NCBI GenBank assembly: GCA_024741835.1
Contig: JAENRP010000003.1
Span: 280,960 to 344,959, forward strand
Reading direction: 5' to 3'
DNA: 64,000 nucleotides
From: Diplocarpon mali
Lineage: Eukaryota > Ascomycota > Leotiomycetes > Helotiales > Drepanopezizaceae
Below the pieces are notes generated by a model. The model was given only the letters and a program-made list of their open reading frames with translations. It was not told the DNA's origin and did not search any database. Shown here piece after piece: positions 11,160-22,599 of this stretch; within the stretch, counting starts at the first letter, position 1; each line of letters starts with the position of its first letter. Position numbers and translations under genes: made by a program.

Positions 11160-12881
11160 TTAGAACTTATTCGCACTGGGAATGGCCATGATGAAGCCTA
11201 CGACAATGGAACTCATGACAAAGCCGGCGAACAGTCCCTGGCCCAAGATGACATTCTGCGCATCACGGATACGCGGCTCTTGGATCGGGGCCTCCTTGTC
11301 AAAGATTTTGCGCATGGCGTAGCGGCGATTGTAGCGCTGGACCCAGTCCCTGCACTCTGGCTTGTACGAACCACCAAGGAAGACCTCCGGGTTGATACGC
11401 TCCCGCTCCTTGCTCTCTTCGGCATTGAAGACTTCCCAGGGCTTGACTTGGTAGTGGCCCAGACTGTGGAGAACGAGACACATGCCGCGGCGCGCAGCAT
11501 AGAGAGTTGAGACGCCGAGGACGATCATTGGAACGGCAAAGAGACGCCAGGCGCGAGGGAGGCGTGAAAGGGTCGTAACGACCGCGAAGCTGATACCCAT
11601 GACGATGAGGAGGGAGCCCATCGAGTATGCAAACTTCTGGCGGATGCGGTTCATATTAGGTGTGGCGAGCTGTAGGAACTTGGGGTAGCTATCATTGCGG
11701 AGTACACCGTCGGCACAATCGAAGGCTAGCTTCATCGCGGATGGATGGTTGCTACGTTCGAGTGCGTACATAAGAATTTTGCGGTGATTGTGGGAAAGGT
11801 TAAGGGCATGGGTACCGTCGGGGGAGATGTAGTCTGCAACAATGTAGCCAACTTCCCTCCAGAGGTTCTGAACCGAGACTACTTCTGTTAGATGGTTTCA
11901 TGTACAGGCGGATAAAGTACTTACTTGGCAGATCGGCTTGGGCAGAAGTGGCGCAGTTAGAGTAGCCACCATATTCGCTAATGGGGATGCTGAGAGATTC
12001 CATCTTGGCGAAGGGTGCAATGACATCCATGTCAGTCTCAGATATGCTTCTACCCATGGCAATATTGCCACCATAGGATATGCTTGGGGAGGTGTAATGG
12101 CTATCTTTGCATGAGATAGCACCAAGCGTTGAGTAACTGCTGCTGGATCTTAAAAGATTAGGTGGATAGCCAGTAGGGACCAGGAGAAATTGAGCAGCTC
12201 TGTTCTGCGTATTGACAGCTTTCTTTGCATACTCCTCATCTTCCTTAGTCCATGTTGGGCTCAAGGCTGGCCGGTGCTCATCACTGACAGCTTCAAAAAG
12301 CTTGGTGTAATGTTCATGAAGCATCCAGAAGCGGAAGTTCTCGTAGTTGTAGTCAGTATGCTTCAAGAAACTGGTGAAACTAGCTTTGTTGAGAGGCTTT
12401 ATTCATCAGCTAGCATCTTCCACGCGACAAACTGTTAATAGCGCAGCCAGAACGTGAAAGCCGGTGGGCCAGAAGATGTCGAATTACTCACAGGATAAGT
12501 CGCGCCCATCATCATCTGATCAAAGTTGATATCTTCTGGGATAGAGCTTGGGTGGATCGAAATCACCTTGTAAGCCGACGCGCCAATTCTACATTCGTTA
12601 CTCTTCAACTTCCATCGACCTTGTATATCAGCCTGGAAATCTTGGAGTGCCTCAGGAGATGGAATATAGCTAGGTTGACGGAAGAGGAGAAAATTCTTGA
12701 TGGTGTTAAACAGCGTGGTATCATTATCGGGCAAGCTCTCGATTTTTGATTTGGGATGAGATAGATCGGCGCAGTTTGAGGGAGTCGGGTGCAGCGAGTG
12801 ACAATCTTGAAGTTCGATATCGAAGCCCATTTCAACTCTCTTCTTTGCTAGCAAGGCAGGTCTGAGCTGTGCGGGAAACAT
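11160..12881 (-). CDS. RGS-domain regulator of G-protein signalling, membrane-anchored
   Basis: This is a predicted GTPase-activating regulator of heterotrimeric G-protein alpha subunits. The exons on the minus strand are 12881-12492, 12396-11925 and about 11878-11160, encoding roughly 526-528 residues; the last acceptor may lie six bases earlier. The RGS fold is split by insertions. Its first helices include FTSFLKHTDYNYENFRFW, with the ENFxFW core of the family. Its C-terminal part includes the pattern LRNDSYPKFL. This is followed by membrane segments around SLLIVMGISFAVVTTL and LFAVPMIVLGVSTLYA, a conserved RRGMCLVLHSLG / KPWEVF stretch, and a final hydrophobic helix near the C-terminus. 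This arrangement (RGS plus C-terminal transmembrane helices) is that of fungal RgsB-like proteins. The 130 residues before the RGS core are poorly conserved. The ATG at 12881 is the first in frame, and an upstream exon is not excluded. Confidence 0.75.
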
Positions 12882-15492
12882 CGTAGTTGAGACGTCGCTG
12901 ACGTGTTGTTGTTGTGCGATCTCAGAGATGGGAAAGAAAAATAGAAAGAGAAGTATTTGAGTCAAGTCGTGGGAAGTTCCGGCGAGCCGATAAGTAGTTG
13001 GGTTCACCTTTCAACAAAGTGGCCCTGCACGCGATGTTTTGTTCTCAAGCGTCCTCAGGGGCAGATGCAAATACCTGATACTAGCTTGCTGCCAAGGAAC
13101 ATGTTATATGCCCTCTACGCTTTGCATTCAACCAGCCAGACTCGCTGCCTTTGTATCTTTACAGAGTACAAATCAGCTACTGGACATTAATACTGCTTGT
13201 CGTGGCGTTCAGTACAGCCTCTGTCTGTGGCGACAACCACGATCACCTGGGGTTCAGTTAGAAGATGCATCTTACACGCGCTTGTGCGTCTGGATGGAGA
13301 TCATGTACCACTCCTCAATGCTCCAAGATACACCGCCTGATCCCGGGGGGAGGAGAAACGGTATATCTCATGAGTCTGGTCTTCCACGTGCTTAATAGCC
13401 GCCAGGCACTGGAGTCTATCTTGAAAGTCCCAAGGCTATCACAGCTGTGACGGCAATAATATCGTCAAGGTTCCATGATGATCCCAAGCAGATTGATGGC
13501 AAAAAGAGACTCGGCATCGACTGAGCTGAAGATTATCGTCACTTCTCCAGATCTGACTACGAGACGGCGATGCTTCACTCAAATCGTGTTCTAATGCATC
13601 AAGCCGTTTGAAAATACTAGCAAAGGCTCCAGATGATGAGTTTTTGGCTTGGCTCCTGGGCGGGAAGCAACCTCGATTGAGTTGGTTTTTGTCCGACACG
13701 GATGCTGCGATACATGAGCAACAGCTTAGAAGGGAATCGCGTTGAGTGACCTGGATATTGTATAAGCGTTGCTTCGTGAAGGATGTCTCAAATCGGGATA
13801 TATCGTGCAGCCAAGCTCGCCTTCGGTGAAGCTTCACTGACATTTTCAGAGATACTTGCTAACAGTCGCCAGGACAAACTCGTGCGCATCCAGCCACATC
13901 TTCCCGAGACAATGTCCCGGCTCATAAATTCGGGTCGCCTTGCCCGTGATGAGTCCAACTCAAGATGGTCATGGGCCTCGATGCTCTCCAAGGCCACTAT
14001 CTGTTCCGAGCAGTTCGAGCAGCCATGCAGAAATAGCATGGATGCGTTCATGCTGCTGGCAATGCATCCCAGAGATTTGGAAACGAACAGCTTCTAGGAG
14101 CCACAGCATCCCATGGGGCTACCTGCTTGAAAATTTAACGGCGGTAGTCCAATTGATGTCTACATCGTCGCTTCAACCTCGGTAACACAATCTGACGATC
14201 ATTGCCATGGCCGCTATATCGCAGACATCCGCCACCAGGTCCTTGCACTGAACCTGATGAGCACGACGACCTTGAGAATCTCTTCTGTCTCGAAGACTAG
14301 AAAGCCATTCCGCGAGCTTTCAAAGTCATGTGATAGCACGCTAATCAGCAATTATCGATGATCTGGGAGACTTGGGGAACACCGATATTCTTCACGCACA
14401 CTGCTGGCATCTTTCGCTGAAAAAACGCTCCCGATCGAACGCCAAATTGACATGGAAATGATCCAGATCGTGTGTGCCAGCCTGAGATATTTGCTTCTCG
14501 AACATTGACGCTGACGTTGACGTTGAATAGAAGGCATTGGCCAATCACGTGGAAAGCTCATGGCCAGACGGTCGTGTCAGGCAATACAGCACATATCCCT
14601 GATTTGATGCGTGAGTTGCAAAATGTTCCTTTCGCCCTGTCTTTCCCATCGGCTCTTCTCGTCGTACAGAGTACTATCATACGGCAACGTTGCTTGCTGT
14701 GCGCCCTTCGGCTGTTGGCTTGACCAATGCTTCTCAAGAGATATTCAGAGTTCATATCCATTTAGGACTCGAACAAGCCGTCTTCATCGCAGATCTTGAC
14801 GTCGTTTCCGCTCATTCGTCTTTTTTTCATGCGGCCATGTTAGGCGAATGTCGTGCCCTTCAAGGATGTGCTTTTGATCTCCAGAGCTTGTCTGGGGTAT
14901 AACCGGTCTTGACTAGACTTTGCGACAACGATGTCCACGATACCGATTCGGTCACAGCTATGAGTCCCTTTGCAGCAGCACGATCTAGAAACCAGAGATA
15001 TCAAGATGAGCTTTTTCCTCGGAAATCGAAATCCGCCTTTCATAGCAAGAACACCTTTTAGGGTGAGGTGATTCGACCGCGATTTGCATGCATCCTTGAA
15101 ATCGCTAAGTTGTGTTGCAAATGCTCTCGTAGTTTCTGAGAATTGCAATAGCATTGCAGTAGAGAGGAGAGGGCCTGATCCCAAGATGTCGTTACATTGC
15201 CGGAAGTTGATTATGTAATCTAAATTTATATTCACCTGTACGTGAGGGGTCTGGACTAGGCGTCTGACTCAGCATAAAGTAGGAATGGCGCAACCCAGTT
15301 CGAAGTTGAAGTTTCCGGGAAGTCAGGATAGAAAGAAGGCAGTTGACATATACATAATTATAATTTGTAAATATATACTAGAAGATGAAACCATTGAAAT
15401 TGGCCCAAGATATGAGGAAGCAGTAGTATGGCTGTCAGTGACAAGCATGTAAGGTAGCCAGGAACGGTCGGAGCCTCACCCCACCACTAGCG
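12882..15492. other. Intergenic region with unassignable ORF fragments
   Basis: About 2.6 kb separates the divergent RGS and peroxiredoxin genes. Minus-strand fragments at 13439-13843, 13788-14051 and 14840-15235 are moderately protein-like, but I could not link them into a gene or assign them to a family. They may be remnants of one decayed gene. Confidence 0.4.
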
Positions 15493-15502
15493 TATATATA
15501 TA
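15493..15502 (+). promoter_or_regulatory. Possible TATA element of the peroxiredoxin gene
   Basis: A TATATATATA run lies 126 bases before the start codon at 15628. The following leader is CT- and CA-rich. The spacing suits a TATA box with a leader of about 80-100 bases. This rests on motif and position only. Confidence 0.35.
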
Positions 15503-15627
15503 CTTCAGTTTCCGTAGCTTCAACGAATTCTCTGTGCACATTCATTCTTTCCCTCACACTCGTCAAACATCATCTCTCACACCTTCAACCAAATATTACA
15601 CTGGTATCTCATCAGCAAACTATCAAA

Positions 15628-16384
15628 ATGGCAGAACTCAAGCTCGGAGATTCCCTGCCCGCAGGCGTCAGCTTCTCCTACGTCCCATACACACCCGAAA
15701 ATGGCGATATCACTAGTTGTGGTATGCCCATCAACTACGATGCCAGCAAAGGTCTGTCCTCTTCTCTCTGCCCCTCCCCGAGTGGCCTCTGCCGTCCAGC
15801 TCCAATTTCTCTTCGCATCTACTCCCGAAAAGTAAATTACTTTCCCGCGCCCTACCCCGCCATGTATTCTCCCTACCAGGAACCGCAGCTAACAAGATGC
15901 CAAATAGAGTGGGCCGACAAAAAAGTCGTCCTCTTCTCCGTCCCTGGCGCCTTCACCCCCGGCTGCTCAGCAAAGCACCTCCCGGGCTACATCAAGAACC
16001 TGCCGGCGCTGAAGAGCAAGGGCGTTGACATCGTAGCCACCATTGCCTTCAACGATGCGTGGGTGATGAGTGCGTGGGGGAAGGCGAATGGCATCAAGGG
16101 CGAGGACATCGTAAGCAGCTAGCCCCACATCACCGATCTTGGAGTTTCAGGCGATGCAGGTAGAGGGCAGTATTTGCTGGTCCGACAGGGCTAATGAGTG
16201 GTGGAAATAGCTCTTCCTTTCAGACACCAATGCCGAGTTCTCCAAGAAGCTGGGATGGACTGCAGGCGAGCGCACGGCTCGGTACGCGCTGATCATTGAT
16301 CATGGGAAGATTACGTATGCGGAGAAGGAGCCCGGACGGGAGGTTTCAGTCAGCAGTGCTGAGGCTGTGCTGGCAAAACTTTGA
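15628..16384 (+). CDS. Peroxiredoxin, Prx5/PMP20 type (Asp f 3-like thiol peroxidase)
   Basis: This enzyme reduces hydrogen peroxide and alkyl hydroperoxides with thiol donors. The exons are 15628-15751, 15908-16110 and 16211-16384 and give 166 residues, the usual size of the family (fungal PMP20 and Asp f 3 are about 167-168). The peroxidatic cysteine is Cys61 in PGAFTPGC. A second conserved cysteine is Cys31 in TSCGMP, the position of the partner Cys in Asp f 3. Other family hallmarks are [10 protein letters not shown] across the first splice junction, VMSAWGKAN, and [11 protein letters not shown] near the end. The C-terminus (VLAKL) resembles the peroxisome-type tail found in PMP20 proteins but is not a canonical SKL, so a cytosolic or peroxisomal location is uncertain. 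All splice junctions keep the frame. Confidence 0.93.
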
Positions 16385-17589
16385 GTGTATACTCTGACGA
16401 CGAAGGGATTAGGGTTAGAATGATTAACGATTCTGCGAAAAATTGATACCGAATAGAGACATTGGCGTTGATTTGGGTCGCTCTTCAACTAGAAACTAGA
16501 GATAAGTCAGACCTTGGCCGAACCACTATGAAAGCCTTTCTCTTCCTAGTGACAGCTCCTTTCCTCCCGGAAATTCAAACAAGGAAGTTGACTGATCCCT
16601 AATGAGATACATGAACGTGAGAACAGCTATTAACAACTTGATGACCATCTTACGGAGCCCAAAAGGTGCGAGGATGACTTCGTATTGAGCAAGAGCCCAA
16701 AACGTGTTTAGCAGACTGCTGTCCAGAGGAGTATGGTCGTGGTGCAAATCATAGATGCTAGACCCGTACAGACGACCAAATCAGAAAATCCAATCAAAAG
16801 AGAGAAAGCATATAGACTTGCATATTCAGCATGGACGATGCTTAGACGAGAGCAGAGGATGATCTGAGAATTATATACCGCTGTCTAATCTGAGCTCGTG
16901 CTGTGACTAGAGCAACCCAGATTGTCACCGGTCGGAGAGGTCCTGACAGCTTGCCGCGTTTGATGGCCCCAGGTAGTGCCGAGTTTGTTGCACAGGTGAC
17001 AATGTGCCAAGCACGAACCCTTCACAACCATCGACCATCAAGCAATAAGCAATCCAATATACCACCTGTAAGCCGCCTCGCCTCTTTACCCAATATAGTT
17101 TTACCTAGGTACCAAAGACCTGGAGTTCAGAATTCTCAAATCTTTGGGAGGAAAAATGGCCACTCGGGCACTACCTGGAAAGATTTACAGAAAATGAAGC
17201 ACATACAGGTAGTTACTGCAATACCAGCAAACAAGTGTTTGTGACGTGGTTTAATGCACATGTGACTTGAGCCTAGCGTCTCTGCCGTGTGGATACTCGC
17301 TCGCAACTCGCGACCAATTTTTGGAGCCAAGCTTCCTTGGATATCACAAAGACAACACTGCGGGCTAACCCAGCTTAGCTGCAATGATGACTCCGGCTAT
17401 TCTTCTTTCCTCTGCTTTCCATTCCATTGTTCCCAACGGCTGTTGAAGCACTGGTACATCGTGCTTGCACCCAAAAGATGTGTTCTGATATTGCTAGCGA
17501 GGCGAGAGATGGATCAAAACCGCTCAGTGAGTCGCAGATGAACCGTGTAATTGACAGCGTATACACAAACCAAGAAGACGCGCGGAGAT
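16385..17589. other. Intergenic region, no gene seen
   Basis: 3' flank of the peroxiredoxin gene followed by spacer. Short ORFs on both strands have no family resemblance. Confidence 0.5.
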
Positions 17590-18570
17590 TATGGCCCCGG
17601 CGCAGATTGCAAAACTGCGAGCGCGGCAGGCAGCAGCGCGAGCGCACCGAGACCTGGGCTTCGCCTCCGTCTCTGCCCAGCATATCGCCAACACCAACTC
17701 CTGATCTTTCTCGACCCCCATCCTCCCCCCTGTTCCCGCGGCCGGCCTTCATATCGGTCAAGCTCTGGCCTATTGCCCTGCATCTGTGCAAGCAGTTGCC
17801 CCATTGCCTACGCACCCCGCCCGCTTTGCCCGTTGCCAGTTACCTGCCTGCTTCCCTCCGAGCTTCGATGTCGTAAGTCGAAGTTCAAGTCGAAAGGTAG
17901 CACTCTATCCTCCACCCGTGCTTTCAAAAGGATTGGGATTATTGGACGTACCACAAGGGCATGGAAATCGACTTAATAGAAAGACAAAGAGTTTCTGTCT
18001 TATCCAGCCTTGAAAAGGTAGAATATATCTTTCGAGTGATGGTTTGCTACTGCAGGAGTAGTGATGTATTATTGAAATATAGTGCCGGAGTTTTGGCAGT
18101 ATACTGTGGGCAATGCAGCAGCTGCAGAAGACCGTGACGCTGCTGCTCTTGCCGCCAAAGTCCTCGCCTCCCTCTCTCCTCCTCCTCCCGCGCCACCCAC
18201 TCTGGTCAAGCACAAGATGACTTGCCAGGCGAAAGCTCGTCGGGTAAAAGCCCAACATAAGCTCACGAGAGGGTTCTAGAAAAAGATTCGGCGGACGACG
18301 AAGAGTGTGGCGTGGCTGGACATGCGTGGTCGTGCGTGTGTGGTTAGTGAGAATGGGGAGCGTGGGGAGATTGAGGAGCCCACGGACGACGAAGACGAGT
18401 TTGGAGTGGAGGAGCCCTGGGGTCAGCCAAGCCCGGAGGATGAGGATGACGACGAAGGCGAGGATGACACGGGTGCGGGGGCGAGGTTCGGAAATAGGGG
18501 TTTCGGGAGGATAGGTGGTGAAATGGGAGGGGCAGGGCCACTGCAGTATATCTTCTTCTTTGTTTTGTAA
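17590..18570 (+). pseudogene. Possible decayed or multi-exon hypothetical gene
   Basis: I do not recognise a family. From the ATG at 17590 a frame rich in Ala, Arg and Gln runs (IAKLRARQAAARAHRDLGFA), is stopped by TGA after 37 codons, and then stays open for another 230 bases. Further on, a frame starting near 18082 reads as an Ala-rich segment and then a basic stretch (AKARRVKAQHKL). A TAG at 18277-18279 interrupts it, and the same frame continues to an acidic Glu/Asp-rich tail ending in RFGNRGFGRIGG. The same-frame continuation across single stops suggests a broken gene. Introns that remove the stops were not found but are not excluded. Confidence 0.22.
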
Positions 18571-20029
18571 GATCCTTCGAATGAATGAGAGGTTTTGGGA
18601 ACCTGGAAGTTTTCTCGGCACCCTCTTGCGCATTGGGAGTGAACGTGCTGAACTGGAGACAGAAGACACCATGCTTCATTGAGCTCCACGAGGTCACGAT
18701 CCGAGATTCTCGTAGTGCCCAGGGGATAAACCTTGTTTTTAGAAAATTGTATCTATCGTGTCTAATTTTCTTTTGGCACTTCGATATATACATCAAGAAT
18801 TGTGGATTTGAAAGTATTTGCTTGATGAGCATTATCACCGAAGCTCTATTGTGGAGATATCAAATCTTTCCGTGCAATATTACAAAATTCGAAACACTGA
18901 TATTCGCAGACATGTATGAATTTCGGTTTATATATTAAATAGGCGGGTATCGGAGATTGTCTCTCGGGGCACCGGCAGATCAATGTGATTGGAAGGAAGG
19001 AATAGATGAGGAAAGGGGGAAGCTGCTTTTCTTCTGAGACGCAAGTGGAGAAAAAATCCATAAAAAGTAAAGACATGCGTGTTTTTGTTAAAATACAACT
19101 GCGAGGACCACTTTCCATAAATCGCTGCTCAGGGCTGGGCTTGATGAAGGGGGCTTAAGACTGTTCAGTGGTACCAGGACGAATATTGGGCTAAATTGTC
19201 TATTGTTGGGGCCTAATGTTTTTGATACAGAAATAATGCAAGTTTAGGTTATGACCGTCACATAGCCTGTAAAAGTGGAGAAGGCTGCTGCCCGCGAAGT
19301 GCCACGACAACGACCTGGCTGCGACCGTGTATGTAACTGCTGACGACTTCATTGGAGGAGACGCTTCGCGATTCTAGTTAATATCGAGATTATCTCCGAT
19401 TGTTGCTCGGAGGAAGTATCCGACTTAAGAGGAGCTCGACAGGCTGCACAGGTGCAAAATCCACGCAAAAATTTCGGCCTCTGCATCAATCGAGAGAGAA
19501 GACCTGCATTTGTGAAACGTTCTCAATTATGGGGGGAGGGGTTGGGGGGTCCTAATTGCAACTGCACATACAGGTATTATCAACTTAGAGTTGGAAACTT
19601 CCCAAGCCATCATTTTTTTCGTTTTAGATTCGGACCTAATCGCTGACCAATGCCGCAAAATTGAACATTTATGCTTAATAGAACACCAAATTCCAAACAA
19701 ATTAAAGCAAGAAAACAAACGCAGCTTGCAGGTCTACGGCATCAGCAGCCGGGTCACTGGCACCGGAGCCCTGCTGGTCAGCTTGTGCCAGCCAAACCTC
19801 TGATTCGGGTGCCGAGCATACAAGCAAGCTGTTTCCTCGTCACCAAGTGTCGTTTGATGGTTGACATTACGAAATTTGGAGGGCTGTGGGAGACGTAGTG
19901 AGAGGTTGGATGAAGTGTCGTTAGAATGCTTGGTTTCGATGAGTCAGCATGGAGTCTCTGCTGCCAAGAGGGTCGGTCCATCCTACCCTTCACCAAAGAG
20001 TATCCGCTACTTACCTATGAGTACTCTAC
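18571..20029. other. Intergenic region, no gene seen
   Basis: AT-moderate spacer. No long ORF, RNA gene motif or repeat structure was recognised. Confidence 0.5.
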
Positions 20030-20640
20030 TATCAATTTTTTTTAAAATATGCTATATTAGTTTCAAACTGTGTAGCATAAGCGGGAGCCGCTATAGTTGG
20101 ATTTATATATTAGGAGAAACTAGCCTAAAAACTCCTTATATCTTTATAACTTAGCCCATAATACCTATTATTACCGATTCCTTAAATAAGAGTCTAATCT
20201 ACACCTTAGTTAATAGTTATTATTTCTAATTCTCGGCCGTATATATTCTCGAAAGCTGCCTTGATAAATAGAGTCGCTTTAGTTCCTCTATTATAAGATA
20301 AGCACTTTACGCTTATAGCGGCTATATATTTGATTAGATCAAGAGTTTGCTAGTCGGCGGCGGCTTTAGATCATAATTCTTCTTATCGACTTTATATTAT
20401 ATTATCGAAATGTATCCTTTTCCTTCTTCTCTCCCTCTTCCTTTTTATATATTATAACTTGCCTTTTTCTCCTTTTTCTCCTTTATATCCTTTATTAAGC
20501 CTTTCCTCTAAGTGTAGGTATATATTTGAATAACCCTAGAGTATATAAGTAAAGGTCGAAAGTAGAGGGTATATATGAAAGATGTAGTATAGTAGAGAGA
20601 AATTTTTTTTCATTCTGAAGTTTCCGAAAGTTCTAGCTCT
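20030..20640. repeat. RIP-like AT-rich relic block
   Basis: This block is extreme in dinucleotide use. By hand count, 20101-20580 contains only five CpA steps but about 70 TpA steps, and TpG is also scarce. Conversion of CpA to TpA on both strands is the signature of repeat-induced point mutation in Pezizomycotina, so this is probably a mutated copy of a transposon or other duplicated sequence. There is no coding capacity left. Edges are approximate; base composition returns to normal near 20640. Confidence 0.65.
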
Positions 20641-22599
20641 AATCGACTTACGGTTTGATTATTTCCTAGTCGAAAGGACTTAATCTCGGCTTTGCAGACT
20701 CTTAGAGATTCCCCAGGTTCGCAAGATACACCGCACACAGGTATTGAGTCGTCGTCTCCTTATACTGTCACATTAGCTTCGGAGGCTACGATTGCTGACT
20801 TCTAGGCTTAGTGATTTAATACAAGTGGCATTTTTCGCTGAATCCTGTCTGGCATATTTGGCTGCCAAGATCTATACAATTCGCGGTACTCAATTTACAG
20901 CGTTTTGTTTACAAATTCCACTAAATGACTGAAAGATCTCATAACTCTTTGCAAATACTAGTGGGTTGATGAGTCTTCCTTTGAATCCATTGGCTTCTCC
21001 TCGCAAGGTTATATAGCTTGTTTGGTTGCTGAATGTAACTTCTGCACTTGTCTTTAGTTTGTATTTATTTTTCCTAAATCGATGTTCGTCTAAAATCCTT
21101 CACTGTTTTCTATTTCCTGGTCCCAGATTGTGTACAATAAGTCAATTTACAAGACGTGAAAACTTCAAGAATCTCCAGGTTCGAGTCCAATTCAAGAACT
21201 TACCGAATCGTGATGCGCCGCCCATACTAAGAGGACTGGAGAAGTTCTCTCTCTCGCCTATGAAGCAATACACCCCTCTTCCTATGCAATCCAGATCACT
21301 TCCCAGCCTCCTATTAGATACCGAAACACCGAAACCACCGAATCAAACGTGCCCAGATACAAAATTAAACTTAATTTGCCATCTTCTCAGCCCCCAATTT
21401 AAGACTCCCTCTCTCACTCTCATGCAGGATTTCATCTTGAGGAATCCCCTTGTCAAGAACCTCGCACGGCGGCTTCCACCCACTTCCCAACTCAAGCTTA
21501 CTCCAGCACCCGTTCCTTGGGAACCACCATTTCAGAATCTCTAGACATGCTCCTCACCCTTCCCCTCATCTGTTCGTATTCTGCGTCTGTGTCACAGCCG
21601 AGCACGTTGCCATAGAAACCGGAGAAGTGGTAAGGGCTGGGTTGGCATAGCAGGCAGACTGGGGATCGCACAAAGAAGACATGAAATTTGAAGAGTGTGG
21701 AGCAAAATGGGAGAGAAGTGGGATATACATAAACAGTCCCTGTCAAGGGGTAGCAACGCGGAAGAACTTCTATCGGGACGCGACGCGATTGCCGGCTCAC
21801 TGTCTATGCTTTTGTATTGATTTATAATTCAGAATCTTGATGGCATGATTACCTAAGCAGTCGGCATCCGGTGTAGAAGGCTCTATGGTGATTGGTCTTG
21901 CTGGTCGATCTTTAGATTTCGCTCAGTTTAAGACGAGGTGAGCCTGTCAAAATCCGTGCGTTGTGATCACCAAGATTATAGAGCAATTGTGGATAGGTCA
22001 ACTCGCAGCTCGGCTTGATTTCGGTACATGACAAACAGACGCCAGTACATCACTGACACCTAAGCTTTTTCTCTGGTCCTCTTCCTCAAACCAATGAGAA
22101 AAGATACTCATCAAAAGTTGACAAAGTAACTACATTTATCAATCTATGAACTTGGCTTCGAAGCCTAATAGAGCCAACGAGATTGACGTCTGTGACGTAT
22201 CTCTTATGCTAAACCATAAACCAGACCTGACAGCAATGGCTCAAAGGCTGTATCAGTCACATCAAACCGACAAATGAAATGAGCAGATTGTGCAAATAAT
22301 TAGGATTCGATACTCCAGTATCACAGTCTATGGAAATGCAAACACATTGTTCTTCTGTCACTCGTTGCGTGAGGTACCGAACGCATCCCAGTCTATAACG
22401 CGAACGCCGTTCCAATTGATCAGGATTTCATGAAATTCAGAATCTTTTCATGCCACGGAGGCTTGCTTTGAAAAACGAAGAACCATTCCAAATGCTCTAT
22501 AGGGATCTCTATCTTGTTTGCACACAGTTGCATTTCTGCTCCAAGCGCGACTGTAGGGGTACTTTTGTTTCATGTTGGTTTGTGTAAATGATGAGATTT
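20641..22599. other. Intergenic region, no gene seen
   Basis: Spacer between the RIP-like block and the 3' end of the elongation factor gene. The longest ORF (21026-21544, +) has a low-complexity Pro/Leu-rich translation with no family resemblance and was not accepted. Confidence 0.5.

Noticed and set aside
21179..21189. B-box motif GGTTCGAGTCC
   Set aside because: There is no A box upstream, and the flanks do not pair as a T-stem.
21026..21544. 172-codon plus-strand ORF
   Set aside because: The translation is Pro/Leu/Phe-rich like other AT-moderate spacer, with no recognisable motif.
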